Positions 1 through 6,418 of a stretch of DNA of 11,964 nucleotides are shown here, piece by piece; the stretch's first letter is position 1, and each line of letters begins with the position of its first letter. A program made the translations under genes and the position numbers. The stretch spans positions 1 to 11,964 of the forward strand of contig USEF01000036.1 in assembly GCA_900553475.1 (NCBI GenBank), read 5' to 3'. The notes beneath the pieces are model-generated. The model did not search any database. It was not told where the DNA came from and was given only the letters and a program-made list of their open reading frames with translations. This DNA is from an uncultured Collinsella sp. Lineage in GTDB: Bacteria > Actinomycetota > Coriobacteriia > Coriobacteriales > Coriobacteriaceae.

Positions 1-522
1 GCGGTGGCGGTACATGGTCGCTGCGCCACGCAGCTCTATACGGGCCAGGCCGATTGGTCGGTCGTCGATGAGGTGGCCGACGCCGTCGAGATTCCCGTTA
101 TCGGTTCGGGCGATGTGTTCTCGGCAGAGGACGCTGCTGAGCATCTGCAAAGCTCGGGTGCCAGCGCGGTGTTTATCGCGCGCGGCATCTACGGCAATCC
201 ATGGGTGTTCGGCGATGCCCGAGCCCTTGCACTCGATGGCACGCCGGTTCCTTCTCGCTCCTCGGTTGAGCGCCTGGATGCCCTGCGCGAGCACCTGACG
301 CTCACGCACGAGCTGTTGCCGCTCATGTCGCGTGCCCGCACGTACGCAAGCTGGTATCTAAAGGGCATGCCCCATGCTGCCGCCTGGCGCGCTCAGGTGG
401 TGCGTTGCTCCACATACGAGGAGTTCATGGCACTGGTCGATGATATCGAGCACGATGTGGTGGCCTGTGAGGCCGCACTTGCCGCCGGCGAGTCGGTGCC
501 CGCTCATCCGTTGGAGGCCTAA
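1..522 (+). CDS. dus: tRNA-dihydrouridine synthase, 3' part (5' end outside window)
   Basis: This FMN enzyme family reduces uridine to dihydrouridine in tRNA D-loops in the cytoplasm. The frame is open from base 1 to the TAA at 520-522, so the gene begins upstream and the catalytic Cys region is not in view. Visible are the HGR motif (codons 5-7), the phosphate-binding GSGDVFSAEDA stretch of the TIM barrel (from about codon 35) and the ARGIYGNPWVF segment (about codons 60-70) that ends the barrel. The remainder fits the C-terminal helical tRNA-binding domain. The GTG at position 4 lies inside the conserved barrel and is not a real start. The gene is followed after 2 nt by hemW, whose Shine-Dalgarno sequence sits in its last codons, so the two are probably co-transcribed. 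The subfamily is probably DusB-like, but this cannot be fixed from the C-terminal part alone. Confidence 0.9.
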   Translation, partial: AVAVHGRCATQLYTGQADWSVVDEVADAVEIPVIGSGDVFSAEDAAEHLQSSGASAVFIARGIYGNPWVFGDARALALDGTPVPSRSSVERLDALREHLTLTHELLPLMSRARTYASWYLKGMPHAAAWRAQVVRCSTYEEFMALVDDIEHDVVACEAALAAGESVPAHPLEA

Positions 523-524
523 CG

Positions 525-1757
525 GTGGCCGTTACCGCGCTGTACGTGCATGTGCCGTTTTGCGCCCAAAAATGCCGGTACTGTGACTTTGACTCACGCA
601 GTTTTGCTCCGTGCAACATGAGCGTTGCGCTCGATACCTATTTTGAGCAGTTGTATGCGCGCCTCGATGCTTTTGGCGACGCAGGCGCGCTTGCACAGAT
701 CCGCACCGTCTATGTTGGCGGCGGCACGCCGTCGCTGGCGGGGGAGCGTTTGGTAGAATTTGCCCGGCGTATCTCTGCGTGGTGCAAGCCTGTTGAGTTT
801 ACCTGCGAGGCCAATCCCGAATCGCTGACCGCAGAGCTTGCCACTGCGCTTGCCGGGGTGGGTGTCACGCGCGTCTCTCTGGGCGTGCAAACGCTCGATA
901 ACGCCGAACTTACCGCCATCGGCCGCATTCACGATGCCGATCGGGCGCTCGCTGCCATCACGACGGTCAAGGACGCTGGGCTTGTCGTGTCGTGCGACCT
1001 GATGTGCGGCCTTCCCGGGCAGACCGACCTAAGCTGGCAGCGCACACTCGATGGCGTGTTGGCGGCGGCGCCGCATCATGTGTCGGTGTACCCGCTCACG
1101 CTCGAGGAGGGCACGCCGCTCTATCGCATGGCGTGTCGCGACGAGTCGCTCGAGCCCGACGAGGATTTTCAGGCTGCATGCATGGATGCGGCGCGTGAGC
1201 GCCTGAGTGCGGCCGGCTATCACCCGTATGAGGTGGCAAGCTACGCGCTCGACGGCCATGAGTGCGCCCACAACATTGCCTATTGGACCGGACAGGGCTA
1301 TCTGGGTTTGGGCCGCTCTGCCGCCGGTATGCTCGACGCCGAGGATTTCGATCGCTTGGCCGGGCTGTTTCCCGACGTGCTTGCTCGCGGCGATGCGTAT
1401 CGCGTGCGCTTGGTGCAACGCGACGATGCCGCGACGACGTTTGATGCCGAGTATCTGTCGCAGCGCGAGGCGGCGGCCGAGGATTTGATGCTTGCCTGTC
1501 GCATGACGCGTGGCATTGGGCCCGATCTGTTGGTTCGCTCGGCAAGCGTGATCGCTGCAGATGAGTTGGCGGCGGCCTGCGACCGTGCGGTCGAGTTGGG
1601 CCTTGCCACCTGGGTGCCCGATCATATTGAAGGACATGCGGGGCGCGTCACCTCGAAAGACGTTATCGCAGGTCGCGTCCGTGCTCGTTTAGCGCCCACT
1701 CACTTGGGCTGGCTCGATGGAAATGTGCTGTTCGAGCTGTTTTGGGGTCTAGCCTAG
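525..1757 (+). CDS. hemW: HemW, radical SAM heme chaperone
   Basis: The 410-aa protein belongs to the HemN/HemW radical SAM family. The cluster motif CxxxCxxC is at Cys13, Cys17 and Cys20 and is followed by Asp-Phe. HemW has Phe or Tyr two residues after the third Cys, where true coproporphyrinogen dehydrogenase (HemN) has a fourth Cys, so this is HemW. GGGTPS at residues 65-70 is the SAM-binding glycine motif, and the HNIAYW block at 249-254 followed by GLG is typical of the family's second half. HemW is thought to bind heme and insert it into target proteins such as respiratory enzymes. The start is GTG 525, supported by GGAGG at 513-517 with a 7-nt spacer inside the end of the dus gene. 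Older annotations often call such proteins 'oxygen-independent coproporphyrinogen III oxidase'; the Phe argues against that. Confidence 0.93.
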   Translation: MAVTALYVHVPFCAQKCRYCDFDSRSFAPCNMSVALDTYFEQLYARLDAFGDAGALAQIRTVYVGGGTPSLAGERLVEFARRISAWCKPVEFTCEANPESLTAELATALAGVGVTRVSLGVQTLDNAELTAIGRIHDADRALAAITTVKDAGLVVSCDLMCGLPGQTDLSWQRTLDGVLAAAPHHVSVYPLTLEEGTPLYRMACRDESLEPDEDFQAACMDAARERLSAAGYHPYEVASYALDGHECAHNIAYWTGQGYLGLGRSAAGMLDAEDFDRLAGLFPDVLARGDAYRVRLVQRDDAATTFDAEYLSQREAAAEDLMLACRMTRGIGPDLLVRSASVIAADELAAACDRAVELGLATWVPDHIEGHAGRVTSKDVIAGRVRARLAPTHLGWLDGNVLFELFWGLA

Positions 1758-1767
1758 GCCGCTCGGG

Positions 1768-1787
1768 TAGAATTACCGCAATATATA
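1768..1787 (+). promoter_or_regulatory. possible -10 elements upstream of the first J-protein gene
   Basis: The 58-nt gap between hemW and the next gene is the first AT-rich patch in this part of the window. It holds TAGAAT (1768-1773) and TATATA (1782-1787), either of which could be a -10 box. No convincing -35 hexamer lies 16-18 nt upstream of either. No CIRCE or HAIR heat-shock operator is visible here. The call is weak and rests on composition and position only. Confidence 0.25.
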
Positions 1788-1800
1788 CGCTGCTGTGAGC

Positions 1801-1806
1801 AGGAGG
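1801..1806 (+). promoter_or_regulatory. Shine-Dalgarno AGGAGG that fixes the start of the first J-protein gene
   Basis: A full-consensus AGGAGG lies 9 nt before ATG 1816. The frame is also open from GTG 1795, but that codon lies upstream of this ribosome site. ATG 1825 would be 18 nt away. ATG 1816 is therefore preferred. Bases 1790-1802 can form a small hairpin (five pairs, loop GTG) that reaches into the first two bases of the site. Confidence 0.7.
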
Positions 1807-1815
1807 TTGCCGCGC

Positions 1816-2919
1816 ATGGCGACGATGAACGAAAAAGATTACTACGAGATTTTGGGTGTCTCCAAGGACGCCACCTCGCGTGATATACAGAAAGCCTTCC
1901 AGCAAAAGGCCCGCAAGCTCCATCCGGACGTCAACAAAGAACCGGATGCCGAGGAAAAGTTCAAAGAGGTTTCCGAGGCCTATGCTGTGCTTTCGGACGA
2001 GCAGAAGCGTGCGCGCTACGACGCCATGCGCTCGGGCAATCCCTTTGCCGGCGCTCCCACGGCTTCGCCCTATGGCGGCGGTTACGCCGGCAGCGCGGGC
2101 TACGGCAATCCCTTTGAGGGCGGCTTTCCCTTTGGTGGCGCCTGGGGTCAGCCGCGTCGCAGGCAGGCTGCCTATAATCCCGAGAACGGCGCCAACGTGG
2201 TCGTCGATATTAAGCTCGACGCCAAGGAGGCCAAGGGCGGTGCCCGCAAGACCGTCCGCTATACGCGCTTCGATACCTGTGGTCACTGCGGCGGTTCGGG
2301 CTCTGTTTCGTCCGAGCATGCACATACCTGTCCGAGCTGCGGCGGGCGCGGCCACATCGATGTCGACCTGTCCTTTCTGTTTGGTGCCGGCACGTTCCAG
2401 TCTGTCTGCCCTGAGTGCGGTGGCTCCGGTAAGGTCGTCGCCGACCCCTGTCCCGATTGCGGCGGCAGCGGGCGAACCCGTGTGACCTCCGAGCAGACGA
2501 TTGAGTTTCCCGCCGGCACGCACGATGGCGACGAGGTCCGTATTGGCGGCATGGGTCACGCCGGCACCAACGGCGCCTCTGGCGGTGATCTGGTCGGTCG
2601 GGCCCATGTTGAGGCCGAGCGCCTGGAAGGCAAGGCCCGTACCGGTTTTTACCTGATGGGCATCGTGGCGCCGTTTTTGGTACTCTCGGCCATCTCGGGC
2701 GTGTTCTCTGCCTTTGCCGTGATGTGCTTTATTCCGTTTACCATGGGCCTGTTCATGGTGCTTTCGGACGGTGTGCTTCATCGCAGTCTGCTGTGGTGGA
2801 AGCGCGGTGCGATGCAGTTTGCCAACGGTTTTGCCAACGGCTTTATGTTCGCGCTCGTGTCGGTTTGGTTCGCGAGCTGCTCGCAACGGGCCATCCTTTC
2901 GCCGTACCAAATGCAATAA
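1816..2919 (+). CDS. DnaJ-like J-domain zinc-finger protein with C-terminal membrane helices
   Basis: The 367-aa protein begins like a type I DnaJ. The J domain covers residues 6-70 with HPD at 36-38. A Gly/Phe-rich linker runs from about 74 to 115 and contains the repeated GNPF. Four CxxCxGxG motifs start at Cys155, Cys172, Cys198 and Cys212, so both zinc sites are complete. The first peptide-binding domain is present only up to about residue 262 (EFPAGTHDGDEVRI...GGDLVGR). The second peptide-binding domain and dimerisation region are missing. In their place, residues 278-297, 299-318 and 333-354 are hydrophobic and look like three membrane helices, with basic residues just before the first (GKAR) and between the second and third (HR, WWKR). 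The HPD motif implies it stimulates DnaK; the tail implies anchoring in the cytoplasmic membrane with the J domain inside. Codon choice stays GC3-rich to the TAA and neither other frame encodes the missing DnaJ part, so a recent frameshift is unlikely. The specific role is unknown. Confidence 0.88.
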   Translation: MATMNEKDYYEILGVSKDATSRDIQKAFQQKARKLHPDVNKEPDAEEKFKEVSEAYAVLSDEQKRARYDAMRSGNPFAGAPTASPYGGGYAGSAGYGNPFEGGFPFGGAWGQPRRRQAAYNPENGANVVVDIKLDAKEAKGGARKTVRYTRFDTCGHCGGSGSVSSEHAHTCPSCGGRGHIDVDLSFLFGAGTFQSVCPECGGSGKVVADPCPDCGGSGRTRVTSEQTIEFPAGTHDGDEVRIGGMGHAGTNGASGGDLVGRAHVEAERLEGKARTGFYLMGIVAPFLVLSAISGVFSAFAVMCFIPFTMGLFMVLSDGVLHRSLLWWKRGAMQFANGFANGFMFALVSVWFASCSQRAILSPYQMQ

Positions 2920-3000
2920 CATCAAACCCTCTGTTTGCGGTCGGCCCAGCTTGGGTATAGGACGCACTGTGACAATATTGAAAGTCGGAAGGATTCGGTC
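2920..3000 (+). promoter_or_regulatory. 81-nt spacer before dnaJ with small inverted repeats; possible promoter
   Basis: Two small stem-loops are visible: CAAAC/GTTTG (2923-2937, loop CCTCT) and CCCA/TGGG (2945-2955, loop GCT). Neither is followed by a T-run, so neither is an intrinsic terminator. TATAGG at 2956-2961 could be a -10 box, with TTGCGG (2935-2940) a poor -35 only 15 nt away. An 8-bp perfect palindrome, CAATATTG, lies at 2973-2980. Its position, 20 nt before the start codon, would suit an operator, but I recognise no known regulator site. Confidence 0.25.
2987..2993 (+). promoter_or_regulatory. Shine-Dalgarno GGAAGGA that fixes the dnaJ start
   Basis: GGAAGGA lies 7 nt before GTG 3001. 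The open frame extends 22 codons further upstream, but those codons do not match the DnaJ family, whose members begin just before the conserved Asp-Tyr-Tyr. GTG 3001 gives a normal N terminus (Ser-Glu-Asn-Arg-Asp-Tyr-Tyr). Confidence 0.75.
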
Positions 3001-4149
3001 GTGTCGGAAAATAGGGATTACTACGAGGTGCTTGGCGTCGACAGGGATGCCGACGCGCGGACGATCAAGCGTGCGTTTCTAAAGAAGGCCCGTACCGTAC
3101 ATCCGGATGTTTCGGACGACCCCGAGGCCGAGGCCAAGTTTAAGGAGCTCAACGAGGCCTATTCCGTTCTTTCCGATGAGCAGAAGCGTGCTAACTACGA
3201 CCGTTACGGCACTGCCGACGGCCCTGGTGGTTCGGGCTACGTCGATATCAACGATATCTTTGGTGGCATGGGCATGGACGACTTGTTCTCGTCGTTCTTT
3301 GGCGGCGGTGCCGGCGGTGGCGCCCGCAGCCGTCGTGAGCGTCGTCGCGGACGTGACATGGCCATCTCGCTTTCGGTGACGCTCGAGGAGGCGGCGCTCG
3401 GCTGCAAAAAGACGATCAGCTATGACCGCCTTGCTCCTTGCGAGGACTGCAACGGCACCGGTAGGGCAGAGGGCGCACAGGAAAAGCAGTGCGGCCGCTG
3501 CCACGGTACGGGCTACGTCACGACGGTTCAGCGTTCGTTCCTGGGCCAGGTTCAGTCTTCCTCGCCTTGCCCCGACTGCCATGGCGAGGGCACGGTCATC
3601 GACCATCCCTGCGAGACCTGCGACGGTCAGGGCCGCACGCCTTCGCATGAAAAGATCGACATCGATATTCCCGCCGGCGTTTCGACCGGTCGCCAGCTGC
3701 GTGTGAGCGGCTTTGGCGAGGCCGGCCTTCGCGGCGAGCCTTCGGGCGACCTGATTGTCAACGTGCGCGTTGCCGACCATGAGCGCTTTAAGCGCAACGG
3801 TGACGACCTGTACCTGGTGAGCGATATCTCGATTGCGCAGGCTGCGCTCGGCTGCGAGATCGAGGTCGAGGGCATTATGCCCGACGAGGTCGTTAAGGTG
3901 ACGGTTCCCGCCGGCGCCCAGTACGGTGATACCGTGAGCGTCAATAATTACGGCATGCCGCGCATTGGCGGTGGCGGTTCGCGTGGCCGCCTGATCGTGC
4001 AACTGCGCGTGGTCGTTCCCACCAATCTTTCCAATAAGCAGCGCGAGCTGCTCCGTGCTTTTGCCGATGAGATGGGCGATGACGTCGCTTCCGGTAAGAA
4101 GTCGGTGACCGACCGTATCAAGAGTGCCCTCGACGATATCCTCGATTAA
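3001..4149 (+). CDS. dnaJ: Chaperone protein DnaJ (Hsp40, type I)
   Basis: This 382-aa protein has every part of a type I DnaJ and the usual family length. The J domain (residues 5-68) carries HPD at 34-36. The G/F linker (about 76-115) includes DIFGGMG and FFGGG. Four CxxCxGxG motifs begin at Cys147, Cys164, Cys190 and Cys204. Both C-terminal peptide-binding domains follow, with GDLIVNVRV-DH-RFKRNGDDLY and a glycine-rich turn near GIGGGGSRGRL-like sequence, then the dimerisation end. DnaJ delivers unfolded substrates to DnaK and stimulates its ATPase in the cytoplasm. It starts at GTG 3001. It follows a shorter membrane-tailed J protein and precedes mtaB after 9 nt. DnaK and GrpE are not in the window. 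No CIRCE element is visible upstream, so control by HrcA is not supported here. Confidence 0.96.
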   Translation: MSENRDYYEVLGVDRDADARTIKRAFLKKARTVHPDVSDDPEAEAKFKELNEAYSVLSDEQKRANYDRYGTADGPGGSGYVDINDIFGGMGMDDLFSSFFGGGAGGGARSRRERRRGRDMAISLSVTLEEAALGCKKTISYDRLAPCEDCNGTGRAEGAQEKQCGRCHGTGYVTTVQRSFLGQVQSSSPCPDCHGEGTVIDHPCETCDGQGRTPSHEKIDIDIPAGVSTGRQLRVSGFGEAGLRGEPSGDLIVNVRVADHERFKRNGDDLYLVSDISIAQAALGCEIEVEGIMPDEVVKVTVPAGAQYGDTVSVNNYGMPRIGGGGSRGRLIVQLRVVVPTNLSNKQRELLRAFADEMGDDVASGKKSVTDRIKSALDDILD

Positions 4150-4158
4150 GGAGCCCGC

Positions 4159-5451
4159 GTGCTCGCACCCCATATTTCCGTCGTCAACCTCGGCTGCCGT
4201 GTCAACCGGGTTGAGTCTGACCGTATCACTGCCGATCTTATGCGCCTGGGCTTTGCTATTGTGGAGCCCCAGGATGCCGATCTGATCGTCATTAACACCT
4301 GTGCCGTTACGGGCGAGGCTGAGGCCAAGACCCGTAAGGCCGTTCGTCATGCGCTGGCCCATCCAAACGAGCCCTATGTGATCGTGACCGGATGCGTGGT
4401 TAATTTGCATCCCGAGGAGCTGCTGGAGCTTTCGGATCGCGTGATCGCCGAGCCGTCCAAGATCGATGTCGCCGAACGTGTCTGCGAGGTGCTGGGCGTT
4501 GAGTCCGATAGCGTTCCCGCCTGCAGCGATGGCGAGGTGGTCGATGCGCTCGGTCGCTCTCGCCTGGGCGTGAAGATACAGGACGGCTGCAACCATCGCT
4601 GCACCTATTGCATTGTGTGGAAGGCGCGCGGCCCCGAGCGTTCCGTGCCCGTCGAGTCCGTGCTCGAGCAAGTTCGCGAGGCCCAGGAGGCCGGCGTACC
4701 CGAGGTGGTGCTGACCGGTGTGAACCTGGGTGCCTACGATGGCAAGAGCGCGACCGACGAGCATGTCGAAATCGATGAGCTGCTCGAGGCCATCATGGAG
4801 CGCACGTCTATTCCGCATGTGCGCATTTCCTCGGTCGAGCCCATGGATATCTCCGAGCGCCTGCTTAAGGTTATGGCGCGCTACCCGCAGCGTATCGCCC
4901 CGTTTTTGCACCTGCCCGTGCAGTCCGGCTGCATGGCGACCCTGCATCGCATGGGCCGTCCCTATAGCGCCGAGGCCTTTGAGGACACGGTGCGTATGAT
5001 TCGCGCCAACTTGCCCCAGGCGTCTCTTTCGTGCGATGTCATCGTCGGTTTTCCTGGTGAGACGGACGAGGAGTTCGAGGAGTCGCTGGCGCTGTGCCGT
5101 CGTGTGGGTTTCTCGCGTATGCACGTGTTCCGCTATAGCAAGCGTCCCGGTACCCTTGCTGCCGATATGCCCGACCAGGTGCCGCCCGAGGTTATGGCCG
5201 AGCGCAGCCGTCGTATGCGAGCCGCGGCGCAGGAACTCGCCATTGCCGACGCTCGTCGTCGCGTGGGCACCGTCGAGCGTGCCGTCCTCGAGTACGGCGA
5301 CAACCTGACGCTCGGTTCGTTCCATCATGCCCGTCTTGACGATACCTGTGGACTTACAGCCCCGTGCCTGCTCGATGTTGCTATCATCGGAGTCGATGAT
5401 TCCGGCTTGGTCCATGCGCGCAGGGAGGTTCATGGAAGCCTCGAAGATTAG
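4159..5451 (+). CDS. mtaB: MtaB-like tRNA (t6A37) methylthiotransferase
   Basis: This 430-aa protein is a radical SAM methylthiotransferase that would convert t6A to ms2t6A at position 37 of ANN-decoding tRNAs. The N-terminal UPF0004 domain has three cluster cysteines, Cys13 (NLGC), Cys48 (INTC) and Cys79 (VTGC). The radical SAM motif CxxxCxxC is at Cys144, Cys148 and Cys151, so two 4Fe-4S clusters are expected. The C-terminal part from about residue 370 (VGTVERAVLEYG) looks like a diverged TRAM RNA-binding domain. Details that differ from the common family pattern are Arg17 where Gln is usual, and Trp where Pro is usual two residues after Cys151. The start is GTG 4159, 5 nt after AAGGAG (4148-4153), which overlaps the dnaJ stop. 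MtaB is favoured over MiaB (i6A type) or RimO by the NLGCRVN motif and by the neighbouring dnaJ and phoH genes. Confidence 0.9.
   Translation: MLAPHISVVNLGCRVNRVESDRITADLMRLGFAIVEPQDADLIVINTCAVTGEAEAKTRKAVRHALAHPNEPYVIVTGCVVNLHPEELLELSDRVIAEPSKIDVAERVCEVLGVESDSVPACSDGEVVDALGRSRLGVKIQDGCNHRCTYCIVWKARGPERSVPVESVLEQVREAQEAGVPEVVLTGVNLGAYDGKSATDEHVEIDELLEAIMERTSIPHVRISSVEPMDISERLLKVMARYPQRIAPFLHLPVQSGCMATLHRMGRPYSAEAFEDTVRMIRANLPQASLSCDVIVGFPGETDEEFEESLALCRRVGFSRMHVFRYSKRPGTLAADMPDQVPPEVMAERSRRMRAAAQELAIADARRRVGTVERAVLEYGDNLTLGSFHHARLDDTCGLTAPCLLDVAIIGVDDSGLVHARREVHGSLED
5424..5428 (+). promoter_or_regulatory. Shine-Dalgarno GGAGG for phoH, unusually close to the start
   Basis: GGAGG ends only 3 nt before ATG 5432 and lies inside the 3' end of mtaB. 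The alternative in-frame ATG 5414 has no recognisable ribosome site, so 5432 is the better choice despite the short spacing. Confidence 0.5.
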
Positions 5452-6418
5452 ACTTACCGTTCCCGAGGGAATTGATCCCTCGTGCGTTTTGGGCGCCGGC
5501 GACGGCGTCCTTCGTGCGCTCGAGAGCTTGGTCCGCGCCCATGTGGTCGCCCGTGGCGATAGCATCGCCGTGAGCGGTGACCCGGATGAGGTCGAACTCG
5601 TGGCGCGTTTTTTCGAACATGCTTTTCGCGAGGCGGCTGCCGGGCGCACGCTGTCTGCCGACGATGTCTCGCGCTGTCTGGCCGTTCTGCGCGACGGTGA
5701 GCACGAGGATACGTCGCTTCGCGATGACGTGCTGCTTTCGTATCGCGGTCGTGCCATTCGCCCCAAAACGCTCGGCCAAAAGCGCTATGTGGATGCCATT
5801 CGCTCGCATACCATCACGTTTGGCCTGGGTCCTGCCGGTACCGGTAAGACCTATCTGGCCATGGCGCTCGCCGTTGCCGCGCTCAAGCGTCACGAGGTGG
5901 GCCGTCTGATCTTGACGCGTCCGGTTGTCGAGGCGGGGGAGAATCTGGGCTTTTTGCCCGGTACCCTTGAGGAAAAGATCGACCCCTACATGCGTCCGCT
6001 CTACGACGCCCTTTTTGACATGATGGATCGCGAGCGCACCGATGAGCTTATGGAGCGTGGCGTGATCGAGATCGCCCCGCTTGCCTACATGCGCGGCCGC
6101 ACACTGAGTGATGCCTTCGTGGTGCTCGACGAGGCGCAAAATACCACGCCCGAGCAGATGAAGATGTTCCTGACACGCCTTGGGTTCAACTCCAAGTTCG
6201 TGATTACCGGCGACCTGAGCCAGCGCGACCTGGTGGGTCGTCGTGGCGGTCTTGCTGACGTTGAGCAGATTTTGGGCCGTGTCGACGATGTCGCATTTTC
6301 TCACCTCGAGCGTGCCGACGTGGTGCGCCATGCCCTGGTGGGTCGTATCGTCGAGGCATATGAAGCTTATGATGACGTGCGCGAGCAGCGCCCGCGCGAC
6401 CGAAAGGAGTCCCGTTGA
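5432..6418 (+). CDS. phoH: PhoH-like ATPase (YbeZ type)
   Basis: The 328-aa protein is a P-loop NTPase of the PhoH/YbeZ family. Walker A is GPAGTGKT at residues 133-140. Walker B is VVLDEAQN, with Asp233 and Glu234. Between them lies the signature GENLGFLPGT-EEKIDPYMRPLYDAL, and the later TGDLSQRDL stretch is a family sensor region. The N-terminal 110 residues match the small domain that precedes the ATPase core in this family. The gene overlaps mtaB by 20 nt and ybeY by 4 nt, so the three are almost certainly one transcript. In E. coli, YbeZ partners YbeY in ribosome and rRNA maturation; a similar role here is inferred from adjacency. A role in phosphate starvation, implied by the old name, is not supported by anything in the sequence. 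Confidence 0.94.
   Translation: MEASKIRLTVPEGIDPSCVLGAGDGVLRALESLVRAHVVARGDSIAVSGDPDEVELVARFFEHAFREAAAGRTLSADDVSRCLAVLRDGEHEDTSLRDDVLLSYRGRAIRPKTLGQKRYVDAIRSHTITFGLGPAGTGKTYLAMALAVAALKRHEVGRLILTRPVVEAGENLGFLPGTLEEKIDPYMRPLYDALFDMMDRERTDELMERGVIEIAPLAYMRGRTLSDAFVVLDEAQNTTPEQMKMFLTRLGFNSKFVITGDLSQRDLVGRRGGLADVEQILGRVDDVAFSHLERADVVRHALVGRIVEAYEAYDDVREQRPRDRKESR
6405..6409 (+). promoter_or_regulatory. Shine-Dalgarno AGGAG that fixes the TTG start of ybeY
   Basis: AGGAG lies 5 nt before TTG 6415. There is no in-frame ATG or GTG at the N terminus. The next TTG (6424) would be 14 nt away, so 6415 is the start. The start and the phoH stop share the four bases TTGA (6415-6418), which points to translational coupling. 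Confidence 0.7.

Noticed and set aside
1689..1715. Possible CIRCE heat-shock operator near the end of hemW
   Set aside because: TTAGCGCCC matches 7 of 9 bases of the left CIRCE arm, but the sequence at the right-arm position matches only about 3 of 9 bases, and it lies inside the hemW coding region.
525..1757. Assignment as oxygen-independent coproporphyrinogen dehydrogenase (HemN)
   Set aside because: The fourth Cys of the HemN motif is replaced by Phe22, which marks HemW.
1752..1759. GCCTAGGC palindrome at the hemW stop codon
   Set aside because: Eight bases, partly coding, with no T-run; too short to call a terminator or operator.
2620..2919. A frameshift that truncated a normal DnaJ in the first J-protein gene
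   Set aside because: The other two forward frames encode nothing like the missing DnaJ domains, and the in-frame tail keeps normal codon bias and forms coherent hydrophobic segments. Comparison with relatives would still be needed to be certain.
2935..3000. An N-terminal extension of dnaJ from the upstream open frame
   Set aside because: The 22 extra codons show no family similarity, while GTG 3001 has a good ribosome site and gives the normal DnaJ N terminus.
3079..5766. A very long open frame on the minus strand opposite dnaJ, mtaB and phoH
   Set aside because: It lies antisense to three well-supported genes, has no recognisable domain, and arises because GC-rich third positions on the + strand remove stop codons on the other strand. 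The same holds for the other long minus-strand frames here.
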